From an uncultured archaeon (GTDB lineage Archaea; Thermoplasmatota; Thermoplasmata; Thermoplasmatales; Thermoplasmataceae): a DNA stretch of 64,000 bases. The notes under the pieces were generated by a model. It ran no database searches and was not told the DNA's origin. It was given only the letters and a program-made list of their open reading frames with translations. The stretch covers positions 248,001 through 312,000 of the forward strand of contig CP009479.1 in NCBI GenBank assembly GCA_000965745.1, given 5' to 3'. Shown one piece after another: positions 8,569 through 16,337 of the stretch. The translations under genes and the position numbers were made by a program. The first letter of the stretch is position 1. Every line of letters begins with the position of its first letter.

Positions 8569-8904
8569 ATGGACAGGGACAGGGCAAATGAGGTCTATGA
8601 TCTGCTGCGTAACGCAGGATACAGCAGGAACAAGGCCAAGATTCTCGCTCTCCTTGAACAGGTTAAAGGGGCAAGGCTTGAAAGCATGGTTAAGCTCCTC
8701 GGCATAAATTCTTCCAGAGCAAACCAGACCCTGAATTTTCTGCTCTCCCAGGGGTTTGTACAGAGAATGGAAAAGAAGGACACCCCCGGAGTCGGAAGAT
8801 CCTACCACATATACAGGCTCAGGGTCCCGATACAGGAAGTCATAAGGGCAGGAAAGAACAAGATCAAGGTTTACATTTCAGACGACTTTGATATTGACTA
8901 CTGA
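8569..8904 (+). CDS. Winged-helix transcriptional regulator
   Basis: A 111-aa basic DNA-binding protein. The winged helix spans residues about 15-85: KILALLEQVKGARLESMVKL, then INSSRANQTLNFLLSQGFV (recognition helix), then a wing with VGRSYHIYRL. The last 25 residues are a short strand-rich tail with no ligand domain. It fits the broad archaeal MarR/TrmB/ArsR-like class, and I cannot place it more precisely. The MFS gene lies convergently just downstream (13-base gap). Regulation by autorepression is plausible because the promoter is leaderless and TA-symmetric. Confidence 0.72.
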   Translation: MDRDRANEVYDLLRNAGYSRNKAKILALLEQVKGARLESMVKLLGINSSRANQTLNFLLSQGFVQRMEKKDTPGVGRSYHIYRLRVPIQEVIRAGKNKIKVYISDDFDIDY

Positions 8905-8917
8905 CTCCATGGCCATG

Positions 8918-10063
8918 TCATTCCTTGTAGTTTCTATAGGATACGAAGAGCAGTATGTCATAAAGTATTTTTATCCCGCCGCCAAGGAAAAATACTGAAG
9001 AAGCTGCTGTCTCAATAAGCAAGCCGGCTATACCAGGCCCGGGCACCTGCGATCCGTTCCTCACCACGAGGAAGTTTGAATTGCTCCTGATCCTGTGCTC
9101 CGGCGGAATTATGGTATTTATGAAACTGTCCCTGCCCGGGACATCCATCTGGCTTGTGGTCTGCCTGAGGTACAGCATGATCTGGCTCAGCAGCAGGGTG
9201 TGGAAAACAGGGACCATGATCAGGAAGAAATTGCTCACTATGTGGGAATAAACCATTGTGCGTATCAGGCCAAGCCTGTCGGCCAGCATTGAGGCGATTA
9301 TTATTGAAACTGCAGTGACGACATTTATGATGACAAACATCAGTCCTGCCTGGGACAGCGATATGTTGTACACGGCCTTGAACCAGAGTGCAATCACCGA
9401 AGTCACCACCAGGCCTCCCCCGAATGCATCCATCGCGAAGAGGTAGGAGAGTTTCCTGACAGTCTTCAGAGTAGGTTCATCGAATTTTTTCGGGGACTCC
9501 CGCTCAATTTTTTCAGGGAATTTGATCGCAAGGTATGGTATGAATTGCAGGGCCGCAAGAACAAGGTCAATGAGGAAATAAAACTGGAAATTGCCCGAGC
9601 CGTATATGAAAAGTATCAGTGAGGCCAGGGACCCGGCACCGTAGGAAGAGAAATTATAGACGGAGAATGCGTAGTTCTTGCTCCTCTGGGATGGCTCATA
9701 GGTGCTGATTGAGAATTTCTCTATCGTCTCGTTTGCAGTCATGTCACGCCCGGAGAGTGTGATGCCACCAATGATGAGCGCTACAATGAAGAGATAGAAC
9801 CCGCTGGAAAAGAGGAGAATTGCCATTGAAGCAGTAAAGAGGGATGCAAGCAGTAGCATCCTGTTCCTCAGGTTCACCTTCAGGTAGGCGAATGTGTACA
9901 CAAAGACGGTAGAAATAACGACTGCCAGCACAATGACTGCACCAATCCCGAGTGCGGACAATCCCAGCCCTGAGAGGTAAAAAGGCGTGATGACCGCAAT
10001 CATCGTAAGGACGAAGGATCTCACAAATTTTGAGAAGGAAAGGAGGACGCTCTGAAGCTTCAT
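8918..10063 (-). CDS. MFS transporter
   Basis: A major facilitator superfamily permease with about twelve membrane helices. The loops after helix 2 and helix 8 are charged and short, with signatures SGRDMTANETIEKF in the first half and IIASMLADRLGLIRTMVYSH in the second. A central cytoplasmic loop (KFPEKIERESPKKFDEP) separates two six-helix halves. ATG at 10063 (MKLQSVLLSF) is chosen because earlier codons are not membrane-like; an upstream GTG or ATG could add 17 residues. The substrate is unknown. Its neighbour is the convergent HTH regulator. Confidence 0.8.
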   Translation of the reverse strand: MKLQSVLLSFSKFVRSFVLTMIAVITPFYLSGLGLSALGIGAVIVLAVVISTVFVYTFAYLKVNLRNRMLLLASLFTASMAILLFSSGFYLFIVALIIGGITLSGRDMTANETIEKFSISTYEPSQRSKNYAFSVYNFSSYGAGSLASLILFIYGSGNFQFYFLIDLVLAALQFIPYLAIKFPEKIERESPKKFDEPTLKTVRKLSYLFAMDAFGGGLVVTSVIALWFKAVYNISLSQAGLMFVIINVVTAVSIIIASMLADRLGLIRTMVYSHIVSNFFLIMVPVFHTLLLSQIMLYLRQTTSQMDVPGRDSFINTIIPPEHRIRSNSNFLVVRNGSQVPGPGIAGLLIETAASSVFFLGGGIKILYDILLFVSYRNYKE

Positions 10064-10707
10064 TACAATTCGTGATTCCACGCATTCAATAAATATTTCT
10101 GGATCTGACTGCATGCGAATCGCCAGCCACTCTTGGATGTGGGAACCAGTAGATTAGAGGGTCAATCGTCTCGCACCAGGATATTTAGTTATCACAAATT
10201 ATTGAGGATTATATATATTCTTATACGTAAATGTGCATTAATCATTACATAATTTCTTCAAACGGGCATGGCAGGATCTCCTGTCTTCATTCTCGACAAA
10301 GTGGGATCAGAGGGGGGCAGGCTCATGAACCTGCGTGAACCGGGTGATGCGCCAGGAACTGAGTATTCTCCAGGATACGCTGCACTTGGAGCCACACGTG
10401 GAGAAATTCCGGGAATAGGGATAAACAGGTTGTGGTGAGCCAGCCTGGCAGCGATGCACGATTACCGGAGCCAAAATACAGGAAATGACACCGTCTCCAG
10501 TTATTCATGATGCCAGCATACAGTTGGTTCCTTGTCTGACCGACACGCGATAGGTTGACCGGCCAGATCAGCTTTCCCGGAGATTCTACCGGACCGCTGC
10601 AGGCTGGAAACAGGTGTTTTCCCCCTGGTGGAGGGAGCCCCCATGTAAAAAGGCACTCAATCTCAGGGTTGTCACAAGGATTAACTAATCATTAGGGATG
10701 TTGCAGC
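10064..10707. other. Intergenic stretch, no supported gene
   Basis: About 640 bases between the MFS gene and the aminotransferase. A TATA-like ttatatatattcttat lies at about 10207-10222, and promoter-like AT sequence just before 10700 would serve the aminotransferase. An open frame of 56 codons at 10268-10438 (+) encodes a Gly/Pro-rich peptide with no recognisable motif, and I do not call it. No RNA gene pattern was found. Confidence 0.5.
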
Positions 10708-11853
10708 ATGAACAGACTCCTGATGCATGTGGGGCCGTCCATCGGCAACAGGGATGTCCTTCTTGCCGGTGCAAGAGACAACATCGGTTTTGCGACGAAG
10801 GATTTTGTGCAGGCCATGGGAGATTCCCTGGAAGGCCTGAGAATGGTGATGGGAGTGGGAGGAAAGTTCCAGCCATTCATACTGCCCGGGAGCGGGACCT
10901 CTGCCATGGAGAGTGTTGCTTCATTCCTGCATGAGGGTGACAGGGTGCTCATCATCACAAACGGAATCTTCGGCAACAGGTGGGAAGGCATCTTTTCAAG
11001 ATACAGGGTCAAGTGCGATGTTGTGGGAGCTGAGGCGGGAGAGTCTGTAACTCCGGATATGATCAGGGAGAAAACGGAAGGATCGCATTACAGAATGTCC
11101 TTCATGACCCACGTCGAGACCAGCACAGGTGTCAGGGCGCCTGTTGACAGCCTACTCAAGGAGCTTAAAAAAGTCTCGGACCTCATAACTGTTGATGGAG
11201 TGGCCAGCGCAGGGGGCGAACTTGTTGACGCAGAAAAGAGAGGTATCGATATCTGCCTGACCGCCAGCCAGAAGGCCATTGGTGCACCCCCCGGCGCGGG
11301 GCTGCTCGTCGCATCGGAGAAGGCTATGTCCCAGCTCGCTGACGATTCTCTTGCAGGGTATTCCCTGAACCTGAAAAACTGGCTCCCGATCATGAAAGGC
11401 ATGGAGGAGGGAAGGGGCGGATACTTTGCGACTCCCCCGATTAACACAGTCTTTTCGCTCCAGGAAGCGTTCAGGCTGATTGCCGAAGAGACCATGGCCG
11501 CCAGGCTGGAGCGTCACAAAATGGCTTCCGGGATGTTGAGAGCTGGAATAAGGGGCATGGGAATGGAAGTAGTTGCGGGTGAGGGGATCGAGAGCAATAC
11601 TGTTACAGGTCTGAGGCTCAAGAATTCGAAGCAGAAGGACGTGCTTGAGAAATCCATGAAACTCGGTGTGGAATTCGGCTCCGGAGTTCATCCCGGAGTG
11701 AAGCCTGATTATATCAGGATAGGCCACATGGGATGGGTCCAGGAACACCATGTCCTGAGGGCACTCTCTGTTCTGGAAAGGTCCCTTAAGGCCTCTGGGG
11801 AAAGCATAAAGGCGGCCGAAGGTGTCAAAGCCGCCCAGGAATTCATAACCTGA
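10708..11853 (+). CDS. Class V aminotransferase (serine/alanine-glyoxylate type)
   Basis: A PLP enzyme of the alanine-glyoxylate, serine-glyoxylate and serine-pyruvate aminotransferase group (381 aa). The N-terminus MNRLLMHVGPS matches the family opening (GPSNV-like). The cofactor pocket is visible as PGSGTSAMESV (60-70), HVETSTGV, and the Asp of TVDGVASAGG. The Schiff-base lysine is K189 in TASQKAIGAPPG. The C-terminal domain reads IRIGHMGW. It could transfer amino groups between alanine or serine and glyoxylate or pyruvate; substrate specificity cannot be read from sequence. It is monocistronic, convergent with the next gene by 3 bases. Confidence 0.88.
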   Translation: MNRLLMHVGPSIGNRDVLLAGARDNIGFATKDFVQAMGDSLEGLRMVMGVGGKFQPFILPGSGTSAMESVASFLHEGDRVLIITNGIFGNRWEGIFSRYRVKCDVVGAEAGESVTPDMIREKTEGSHYRMSFMTHVETSTGVRAPVDSLLKELKKVSDLITVDGVASAGGELVDAEKRGIDICLTASQKAIGAPPGAGLLVASEKAMSQLADDSLAGYSLNLKNWLPIMKGMEEGRGGYFATPPINTVFSLQEAFRLIAEETMAARLERHKMASGMLRAGIRGMGMEVVAGEGIESNTVTGLRLKNSKQKDVLEKSMKLGVEFGSGVHPGVKPDYIRIGHMGWVQEHHVLRALSVLERSLKASGESIKAAEGVKAAQEFIT

Positions 11854-11856
11854 TCT

Positions 11857-12453
11857 TCAGAAATAGAAGTTCATCGCGGCAAGATTTGCCATCACGAAGA
11901 TAAGCGCTATCTGGAAGAATGCCTGTGACCCTGAAAGCTTGAAATTTATCATGCCCAGCCGCGAGATCTTGCCAACATCGGGCTCCTCTTTCCTGAGTTC
12001 AAGAAATATCCTCAATTCGTTGGGCAGAAATATTCCCAGGCCCTGGATAAGCAGTATTATCACTATCACGCCGGCAGCTATTATCGCGTAATAGTGCAGG
12101 TTGAATATCCCCTCCCATATTGCAAGGTATATTCCCGCAGTTATTGTCACTGAAGAGAGGGAGGGCATGAGGAAGAGCATCATCGGCATCATCTTCTTGA
12201 TGAATTCAACTCTGGCCGGCACGTTCACCTTGGAAAGGACCCTTCCTATTACAATTCCCATGAAGAGGTCTATTCCAGTCCAGAGGGCCCCCATGAGCAC
12301 GTGGACATAATCGAGGTAAAGTTCTTTCCTGGAAACAAGCGCTGCAATAAGAGCGATGACGGGTACAAACAGATACAGAAACGAAGAGCCGCTTACAAGC
12401 TTGTCCTGATTGCTGATGGCAGGCCGGCCACCATCAACAGTGGTAGTTTCCAT
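11857..12453 (-). CDS. Multi-pass membrane protein, unrecognised (CopD/DUF2269-like by eye)
   Basis: A 198-aa protein with about five membrane helices: FLYLFVPVIALIAALVS (25-41), YVHVLMGALWTGIDLFMGIV (49-68), a helix pair around 88-145, and a last helix IALIFVMANLAAMNFYF. The phrase HVLMGALWTGIDLF, with a histidine at the start of a helix followed by a W/G pattern, recalls CopD/DUF2269-type heme or copper membrane proteins, but I would not assign a function. It is divergent from the Lrp-type regulator, whose start lies 155 bases away, so the two may be co-regulated. Confidence 0.6.
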   Translation of the reverse strand: METTTVDGGRPAISNQDKLVSGSSFLYLFVPVIALIAALVSRKELYLDYVHVLMGALWTGIDLFMGIVIGRVLSKVNVPARVEFIKKMMPMMLFLMPSLSSVTITAGIYLAIWEGIFNLHYYAIIAAGVIVIILLIQGLGIFLPNELRIFLELRKEEPDVGKISRLGMINFKLSGSQAFFQIALIFVMANLAAMNFYF

Positions 12454-12608
12454 TGATCTGGTTAAAATGTTTCTGTATTAGATGTTTTCCCACACATCCT
12501 TCACACTTCATGGGCCGTATGTTGCCTGCAGGCGTGGAAGAGCACATCAGCAAGGCTTCATGGCCGCTCGGGCCGCCGGTCATGAAATGCGTCCCTGATC
12601 CCGGGGAT

Positions 12609-12944
12609 ATGAGGACAGGCGACACAGACAGGAAAATAATCGATGCTCTGAGAAAAGATCCTGCAATGCCTGTCCCTGATCTTTCCCGTACTATCGTGTT
12701 GTCAGGCACTGTCGTTAGAAAAAGGCTGGAGCTGATGGAGAGGAACAGGATGACTTCAGTCATCGCAGAAGTCAACCTGACGAAGATTGACGCTGTTCTC
12801 TACTCAGTGATATCAGGGAATATCAACGATCTCCTGCCAGGGTCCACAGACCAGGTTATTTTCCTGATAACGGACCGGGATAACGGAATACTTGTCTCCC
12901 ATTCAGACAACATGAAGAGCGCCAGAGAACAGATCCTAGGATGA
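12609..12944 (+). CDS. Lrp/AsnC-type regulator, short form
   Basis: From ATG at 12609 the protein is 111 aa: an AsnC-type helix-turn-helix (DTDRKIIDALRKDPAMPVPD, then GTVVRKRLELMERNRM) and a short RAM-like alpha-beta region (TKIDAVLYSVISG, DQVIFLITDRDNGILVS). The usual family length is about 150, so the C-terminal domain is abbreviated. The same frame stays open upstream to 12453, and earlier starts (for example ATG at 12510) would add a Cys- and His-containing extension that does not look like coding sequence. It is divergent from the membrane-protein gene at 11857-12453, a possible target. Confidence 0.65.
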   Translation: MRTGDTDRKIIDALRKDPAMPVPDLSRTIVLSGTVVRKRLELMERNRMTSVIAEVNLTKIDAVLYSVISGNINDLLPGSTDQVIFLITDRDNGILVSHSDNMKSAREQILG

Positions 12945-13107
12945 GAAAAACCGATCCGGAAGCATAAGTCATGGTGGTTTACGAGTACGGGTTCAGGAAG
13001 TGACGGCGAGCCTTGATAAATTCCAGGGGCAGTCACGGGTCCGGGCAATAGCTTGCATTACAGCGTGACCTTTAATACCATGAGTAAATAATAGATCTGG
13101 AGTTGCA

Positions 13108-13692
13108 ATGACTTTTTTTGACGCCCTATCATTTGGCCACGACCCGGACATCCATTTCGGCAGAAACGTGGAAGACAGCAGGAAGCTTAAGGTCCCGGAA
13201 AGCAGCGGGGGCATGCAGAACCAGTCTCTCGACGTTGAACTCAACTACGACAGAATATTCAGCATTGTGAAGAAGAACGTGAAGAAGCACCTCGGAAAGG
13301 AGAGGTCCGGGCTGGGCCTTGCGCTCTCTGATCTTCCGGCCACACTGGGCGCCTTCTGGCAGGTGGGAGGAAACTACATAGTCATGAACGAGAACCTCGT
13401 AAATGCCATGATGAGAGTATCGTCATCAGTTACTGAATTCAATTCCTATGTTTATGTAATACTTACGCACGAATATCTCCATTCCCTCGGGTATATCGAT
13501 GAGTCAGAAGCCAGGAATGTAACGGAGGAAGTTGTCAGGGCATCCTTTGGTACAGACCATTACGCCTACAGGATGAGTGCAGGAGACATATGGAGGCTGT
13601 ACCCGATGCTGAAGTATGTGAGGGGCGGAAATGGCACAAGCTTCAGGATTGTCAGCACTTTCGACTCTTCATCTACATCCTACATAGGGTGA
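13108..13692 (+). CDS. Putative zinc metallopeptidase-like protein (HEYLH)
   Basis: The 194-aa soluble protein carries HEYLH at residues 121-125 within VYVILTHEYLHSLGYIDESEA. This is the HEXXH zinc motif preceded by a hydrophobic helix, as in gluzincin and metzincin proteases. Candidate third ligands are D131, E132 and E134, or the later H152 in TDHYAYRM. There is no signal peptide or membrane helix, so it should be cytoplasmic. I do not recognise the family beyond the motif. TATA-like sequence tgagtaaataatag lies about 25 bases before the ATG, suggesting its own leaderless promoter. Confidence 0.6.
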   Translation: MTFFDALSFGHDPDIHFGRNVEDSRKLKVPESSGGMQNQSLDVELNYDRIFSIVKKNVKKHLGKERSGLGLALSDLPATLGAFWQVGGNYIVMNENLVNAMMRVSSSVTEFNSYVYVILTHEYLHSLGYIDESEARNVTEEVVRASFGTDHYAYRMSAGDIWRLYPMLKYVRGGNGTSFRIVSTFDSSSTSYIG

Positions 13693-13860
13693 AAACCTTC
13701 TTCCGGACACCTTCCACATTATAGCAGGTTATTTTGCAATGAATAAAGCAGAATTATCACCGCTGTTGATCCAATAATAGCGGCAGGACGGACAGGTGGG
13801 AATAGATAGCCACAACTCCTCCGTTATTTCATTTCCCGGTGGTTATATTTGCAATGAATA

Positions 13861-14121
13861 TCACGCAGGAGGGTACTGCGAAAAGAGGTTGAGCTGTACC
13901 TGGCTCACGTACTTAGATATGGCTGCGGGAGCACTGAGTGAGAGCACTGTGGATGCGGATACCACAATTTTCCGGATGTCCTCGGGCCTCCCCACCCTAC
14001 CTGAAAGGTGCTGCTCATGATCGATCCTTGAAAAGTTCGGCTTCACCATCAGGAGAAATTCTGGAAGTGCCAAATTCCTCGAAGGCAAACTGCCCGGGCA
14101 GAACATAGACGTGTAGGACAA
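13861..14121 (-). pseudogene. Decayed short-chain dehydrogenase C-terminus (remnant)
   Basis: The minus-strand frame encodes DHEQHLSGRVGRPEDI at about 13968-14016, followed by ISKYVSQVQLNLF. This fits the end of SDR proteins such as sugar dehydrogenases (pattern H-E-x-H-x-x-x-R-V/I-G-K/R-P-x-D/E-I/V ... A-S-x-V-T-G-x-x-L-x-V-D-G-G). The NAD-binding first half is absent upstream and the terminal DGG is lost, so only a broken tail would be left. The rest of the gap 13693-14267 shows no gene. The similarity is by eye and short. Confidence 0.35.
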
Positions 14122-14267
14122 CGAGCCGCCACAGCCTGAACAGGAATGATTATCGCCCGGTTTTCTTGCATGCTGTTGTGAAAAAGGGGGAGATGGAGTA
14201 AAATTCCCTTTTTCCCAAAAACAACCGAGGAAAAATAAATAAACACCTATAATTTAGCTGACACCAC

Positions 14268-15236
14268 ATGAAACCGGATGAAAGCCCTGCTCTAAAGGCT
14301 CTGAAGAATATTTCCTGTCTGATGAACTTTGAAATGCTGGTCTCAAGGCCGGGAATAAGCGAGCCCGATTCGGATTTCATCTGGGCGTCCACCTTCAAGG
14401 CCCCCATCGGGCTGAGTTTTGTCAGGGACGACATATTTTTCAACCTTTTCCTGCCGGAAGGCTCGGAGAGCGATGGAGACAAGAAACTTTTCCTGAAAAG
14501 GGTCGGTGCGAAATTTCAGGATGACCTCTGGCAGGTCAGGAGGAGCATGGACCAGATGAAGGGGCCTTACGGCCAGGGACTCAGGGTTGTCGTTGCAAAC
14601 TTCAGGACCCTCGTGATCGATTATGCCTACATCAAGAATGGCAGGATATATGTTCATTTCACATTCAATGAAGCGGAGCTGGATGATATATCATCGGTGC
14701 TTCTGTCTGTTTCAGGACAGCTTGAAGGCCTGCGTGTCGAGTACATGAAGAGGATCGATGGAGACATCACACTTTTCAAGGGAATAGACGAGATCGATGA
14801 TGTTTCCACTATCACCATTGAGGCAACTCCAACCGGTTCGAGCGCCTCGATGAGGACACGGTACGGCGAGATCTTCTTCGTACTGGGCAATATCAGGGAG
14901 AACGGTGTAAAGGCCATAGGAAGAAGCCCCGTAAACGCCATTCCGGATATAATCAGGCCAGAGGATGTCAACGACATGGGAGGCGGCCTCTTTTCATTCA
15001 GTTCGGGAAACAGACTAATCAACAAGCTTGCAGAGTCCATGGCATCAGACTACGTCGTTCTGTACGGCTTCTACGGCTCGACCGTGAATAGCACAATAAA
15101 CCTGGTGATAAACGTGCCGAGACAGCAGACTGCGGCTGTAATGAGGATCCTGAACAATGCAGTCAAGGATGAGGCAGACTGGAAAGTGAAGCTGAAAGAG
15201 ATCACTTTCTTCAAGGATCTCATTGCCGAAAGGTGA
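14268..15236 (+). CDS. Conserved-looking hypothetical protein, 322 aa
   Basis: I do not recognise this protein. It is soluble and mixed alpha/beta, without signal peptide, membrane helix or metal motif. Two stretches look like alternating strand and helix regulatory domains: LRVVVANFRTLVIDYAYIKNGRIYVHF with a following helix, and DYVVLYGFYGSTVNSTINLVI with RQQTAAVMRILNNAV. The pattern resembles the sensor halves of bacterio-opsin-activator-like archaeal regulators, but no HTH is visible at the C-terminus. A short leader with TATA-like aaaaataaataaac lies at about 14231-14244. It is followed by a convergent small membrane protein. Confidence 0.65.
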   Translation: MKPDESPALKALKNISCLMNFEMLVSRPGISEPDSDFIWASTFKAPIGLSFVRDDIFFNLFLPEGSESDGDKKLFLKRVGAKFQDDLWQVRRSMDQMKGPYGQGLRVVVANFRTLVIDYAYIKNGRIYVHFTFNEAELDDISSVLLSVSGQLEGLRVEYMKRIDGDITLFKGIDEIDDVSTITIEATPTGSSASMRTRYGEIFFVLGNIRENGVKAIGRSPVNAIPDIIRPEDVNDMGGGLFSFSSGNRLINKLAESMASDYVVLYGFYGSTVNSTINLVINVPRQQTAAVMRILNNAVKDEADWKVKLKEITFFKDLIAER

Positions 15237-15253
15237 TTCTTATGCTATATGGC

Positions 15254-15505
15254 TCAACTGGCACTTGCCCTGCTGCGGTTTCCAGCTATTGCAACAGCAA
15301 GTCCGATGGCAGTTATCACAACACCGACTATAACCAGTATTCCGGATGGGCCATAGGATGATGGCGATGGCCCGTAAGCGGATGAGCCTGCAAAACCTGC
15401 AGATATTGCCTTGCTTACAGTGACATACCAGACCCCGGAATAAGCCCATAGGACAACACCCACAACCATAAGGCCGATGCCCAGTCCGACTCTTTTGTCA
15501 ACCAT
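15254..15505 (-). CDS. Small two-helix membrane protein
   Basis: An 83-aa protein with two Gly/Val-rich membrane segments, GLGIGLMVVGVVLWAYSGVW (8-27) and ILVIVGVVITAIGLAVAIAG (about 55-74), joined by a Ser/Tyr/Gly/Pro loop that probably faces outward. The family is not recognised. The AT-rich segment at 15510-15535 read on the minus strand is a likely promoter. Confidence 0.55.
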   Translation of the reverse strand: MVDKRVGLGIGLMVVGVVLWAYSGVWYVTVSKAISAGFAGSSAYGPSPSSYGPSGILVIVGVVITAIGLAVAIAGNRSRASAS

Positions 15506-15687
15506 ATATAATCAAATCAGAAAATAATATATTAATGTGTTGCCGAGTGCAGACATCAATTATTTATTTAATAATATTAACATTCACACAGTGCTGAAGC
15601 TATGATCTGCACTGCCACAGTATTATAACTTTCCTGGCAGATAATCGCGCGTGGAACATGGGAGGCGACTGTTTCTCAACGGGGGCG

Positions 15688-16263
15688 CTATGCCAGCCTC
15701 CCCGTGATCTCACCGTACCTGAAGCAGCGTGTTGTATGGTCATTGACCAGCCCGGTTGCCTGCATGAATGCGTAGCATATTGCTGAACCGGCAAACTTGA
15801 ATCCCCTCTTTTTGAGGTCCTTGCTGAGGACGTCCGACTCAGCCGTCTTCGAGGGGACCTGCGATATTTCTGCCCACCCTTTGTCTATTGGTTTTCCGCC
15901 TACAAATTTCCAGATATATGTGTCGAATGACCCGAATTCTTCCTGCACCTTCAGGAATGCTTCAGCGTTTTGAACAGCTGATGAAATTTTCAGCCTGTTT
16001 CTCACTATTCCCGGGTTGGACTGGAGCTCCTTTATCCTTGATTCGCTGTAAACTGCAACCTTTGAAGGATCGAAGTTTGAGAAGGCGTCTCTGTACCCGT
16101 CCCTCTTCTGTAGAATAGTCTTCCAGCTGAGTCCTGCCTGGGCCCCCTCAAGTACCAGGAACTCAAAGAATGTTTGGTCGTCGTGCACCGGGACGCCCCA
16201 TTCTCTGTCGTGGTATTCAACATAGAGGGGATCATCCGGAGGTACCCATTCACATCTTTTCAT
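15688..16263 (-). CDS. tag: DNA-3-methyladenine glycosylase I
   Basis: This enzyme removes 3-methyladenine from alkylated DNA in base-excision repair. The zinc-snap ligands of the Tag family are all visible: Cys4 in MKRCEWV, His18 in EYHDREWG, and His176 and Cys180 in NDHTTRCF. The substrate region FEFLVLEGAQAGLSWKTILQ carries the conserved Glu and Trp. At 191 aa it is a full-length family member. It stands alone, with the M13 peptidase gene 74 bases downstream on the same strand. Confidence 0.95.
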   Translation of the reverse strand: MKRCEWVPPDDPLYVEYHDREWGVPVHDDQTFFEFLVLEGAQAGLSWKTILQKRDGYRDAFSNFDPSKVAVYSESRIKELQSNPGIVRNRLKISSAVQNAEAFLKVQEEFGSFDTYIWKFVGGKPIDKGWAEISQVPSKTAESDVLSKDLKKRGFKFAGSAICYAFMQATGLVNDHTTRCFRYGEITGRLA

Positions 16264-16337
16264 CAGGCAGGTTAAAAGGTGAAGATGCTATTTAAATTGA
16301 GTTCTCCAGCCGGGTTTCATGACTCAGTACGGGTGGG

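Noticed and set aside
10268-10438. Short plus-strand frame of 56 codons
   Set aside because: No recognisable motif, and no clear ribosome site or promoter at the right distance.
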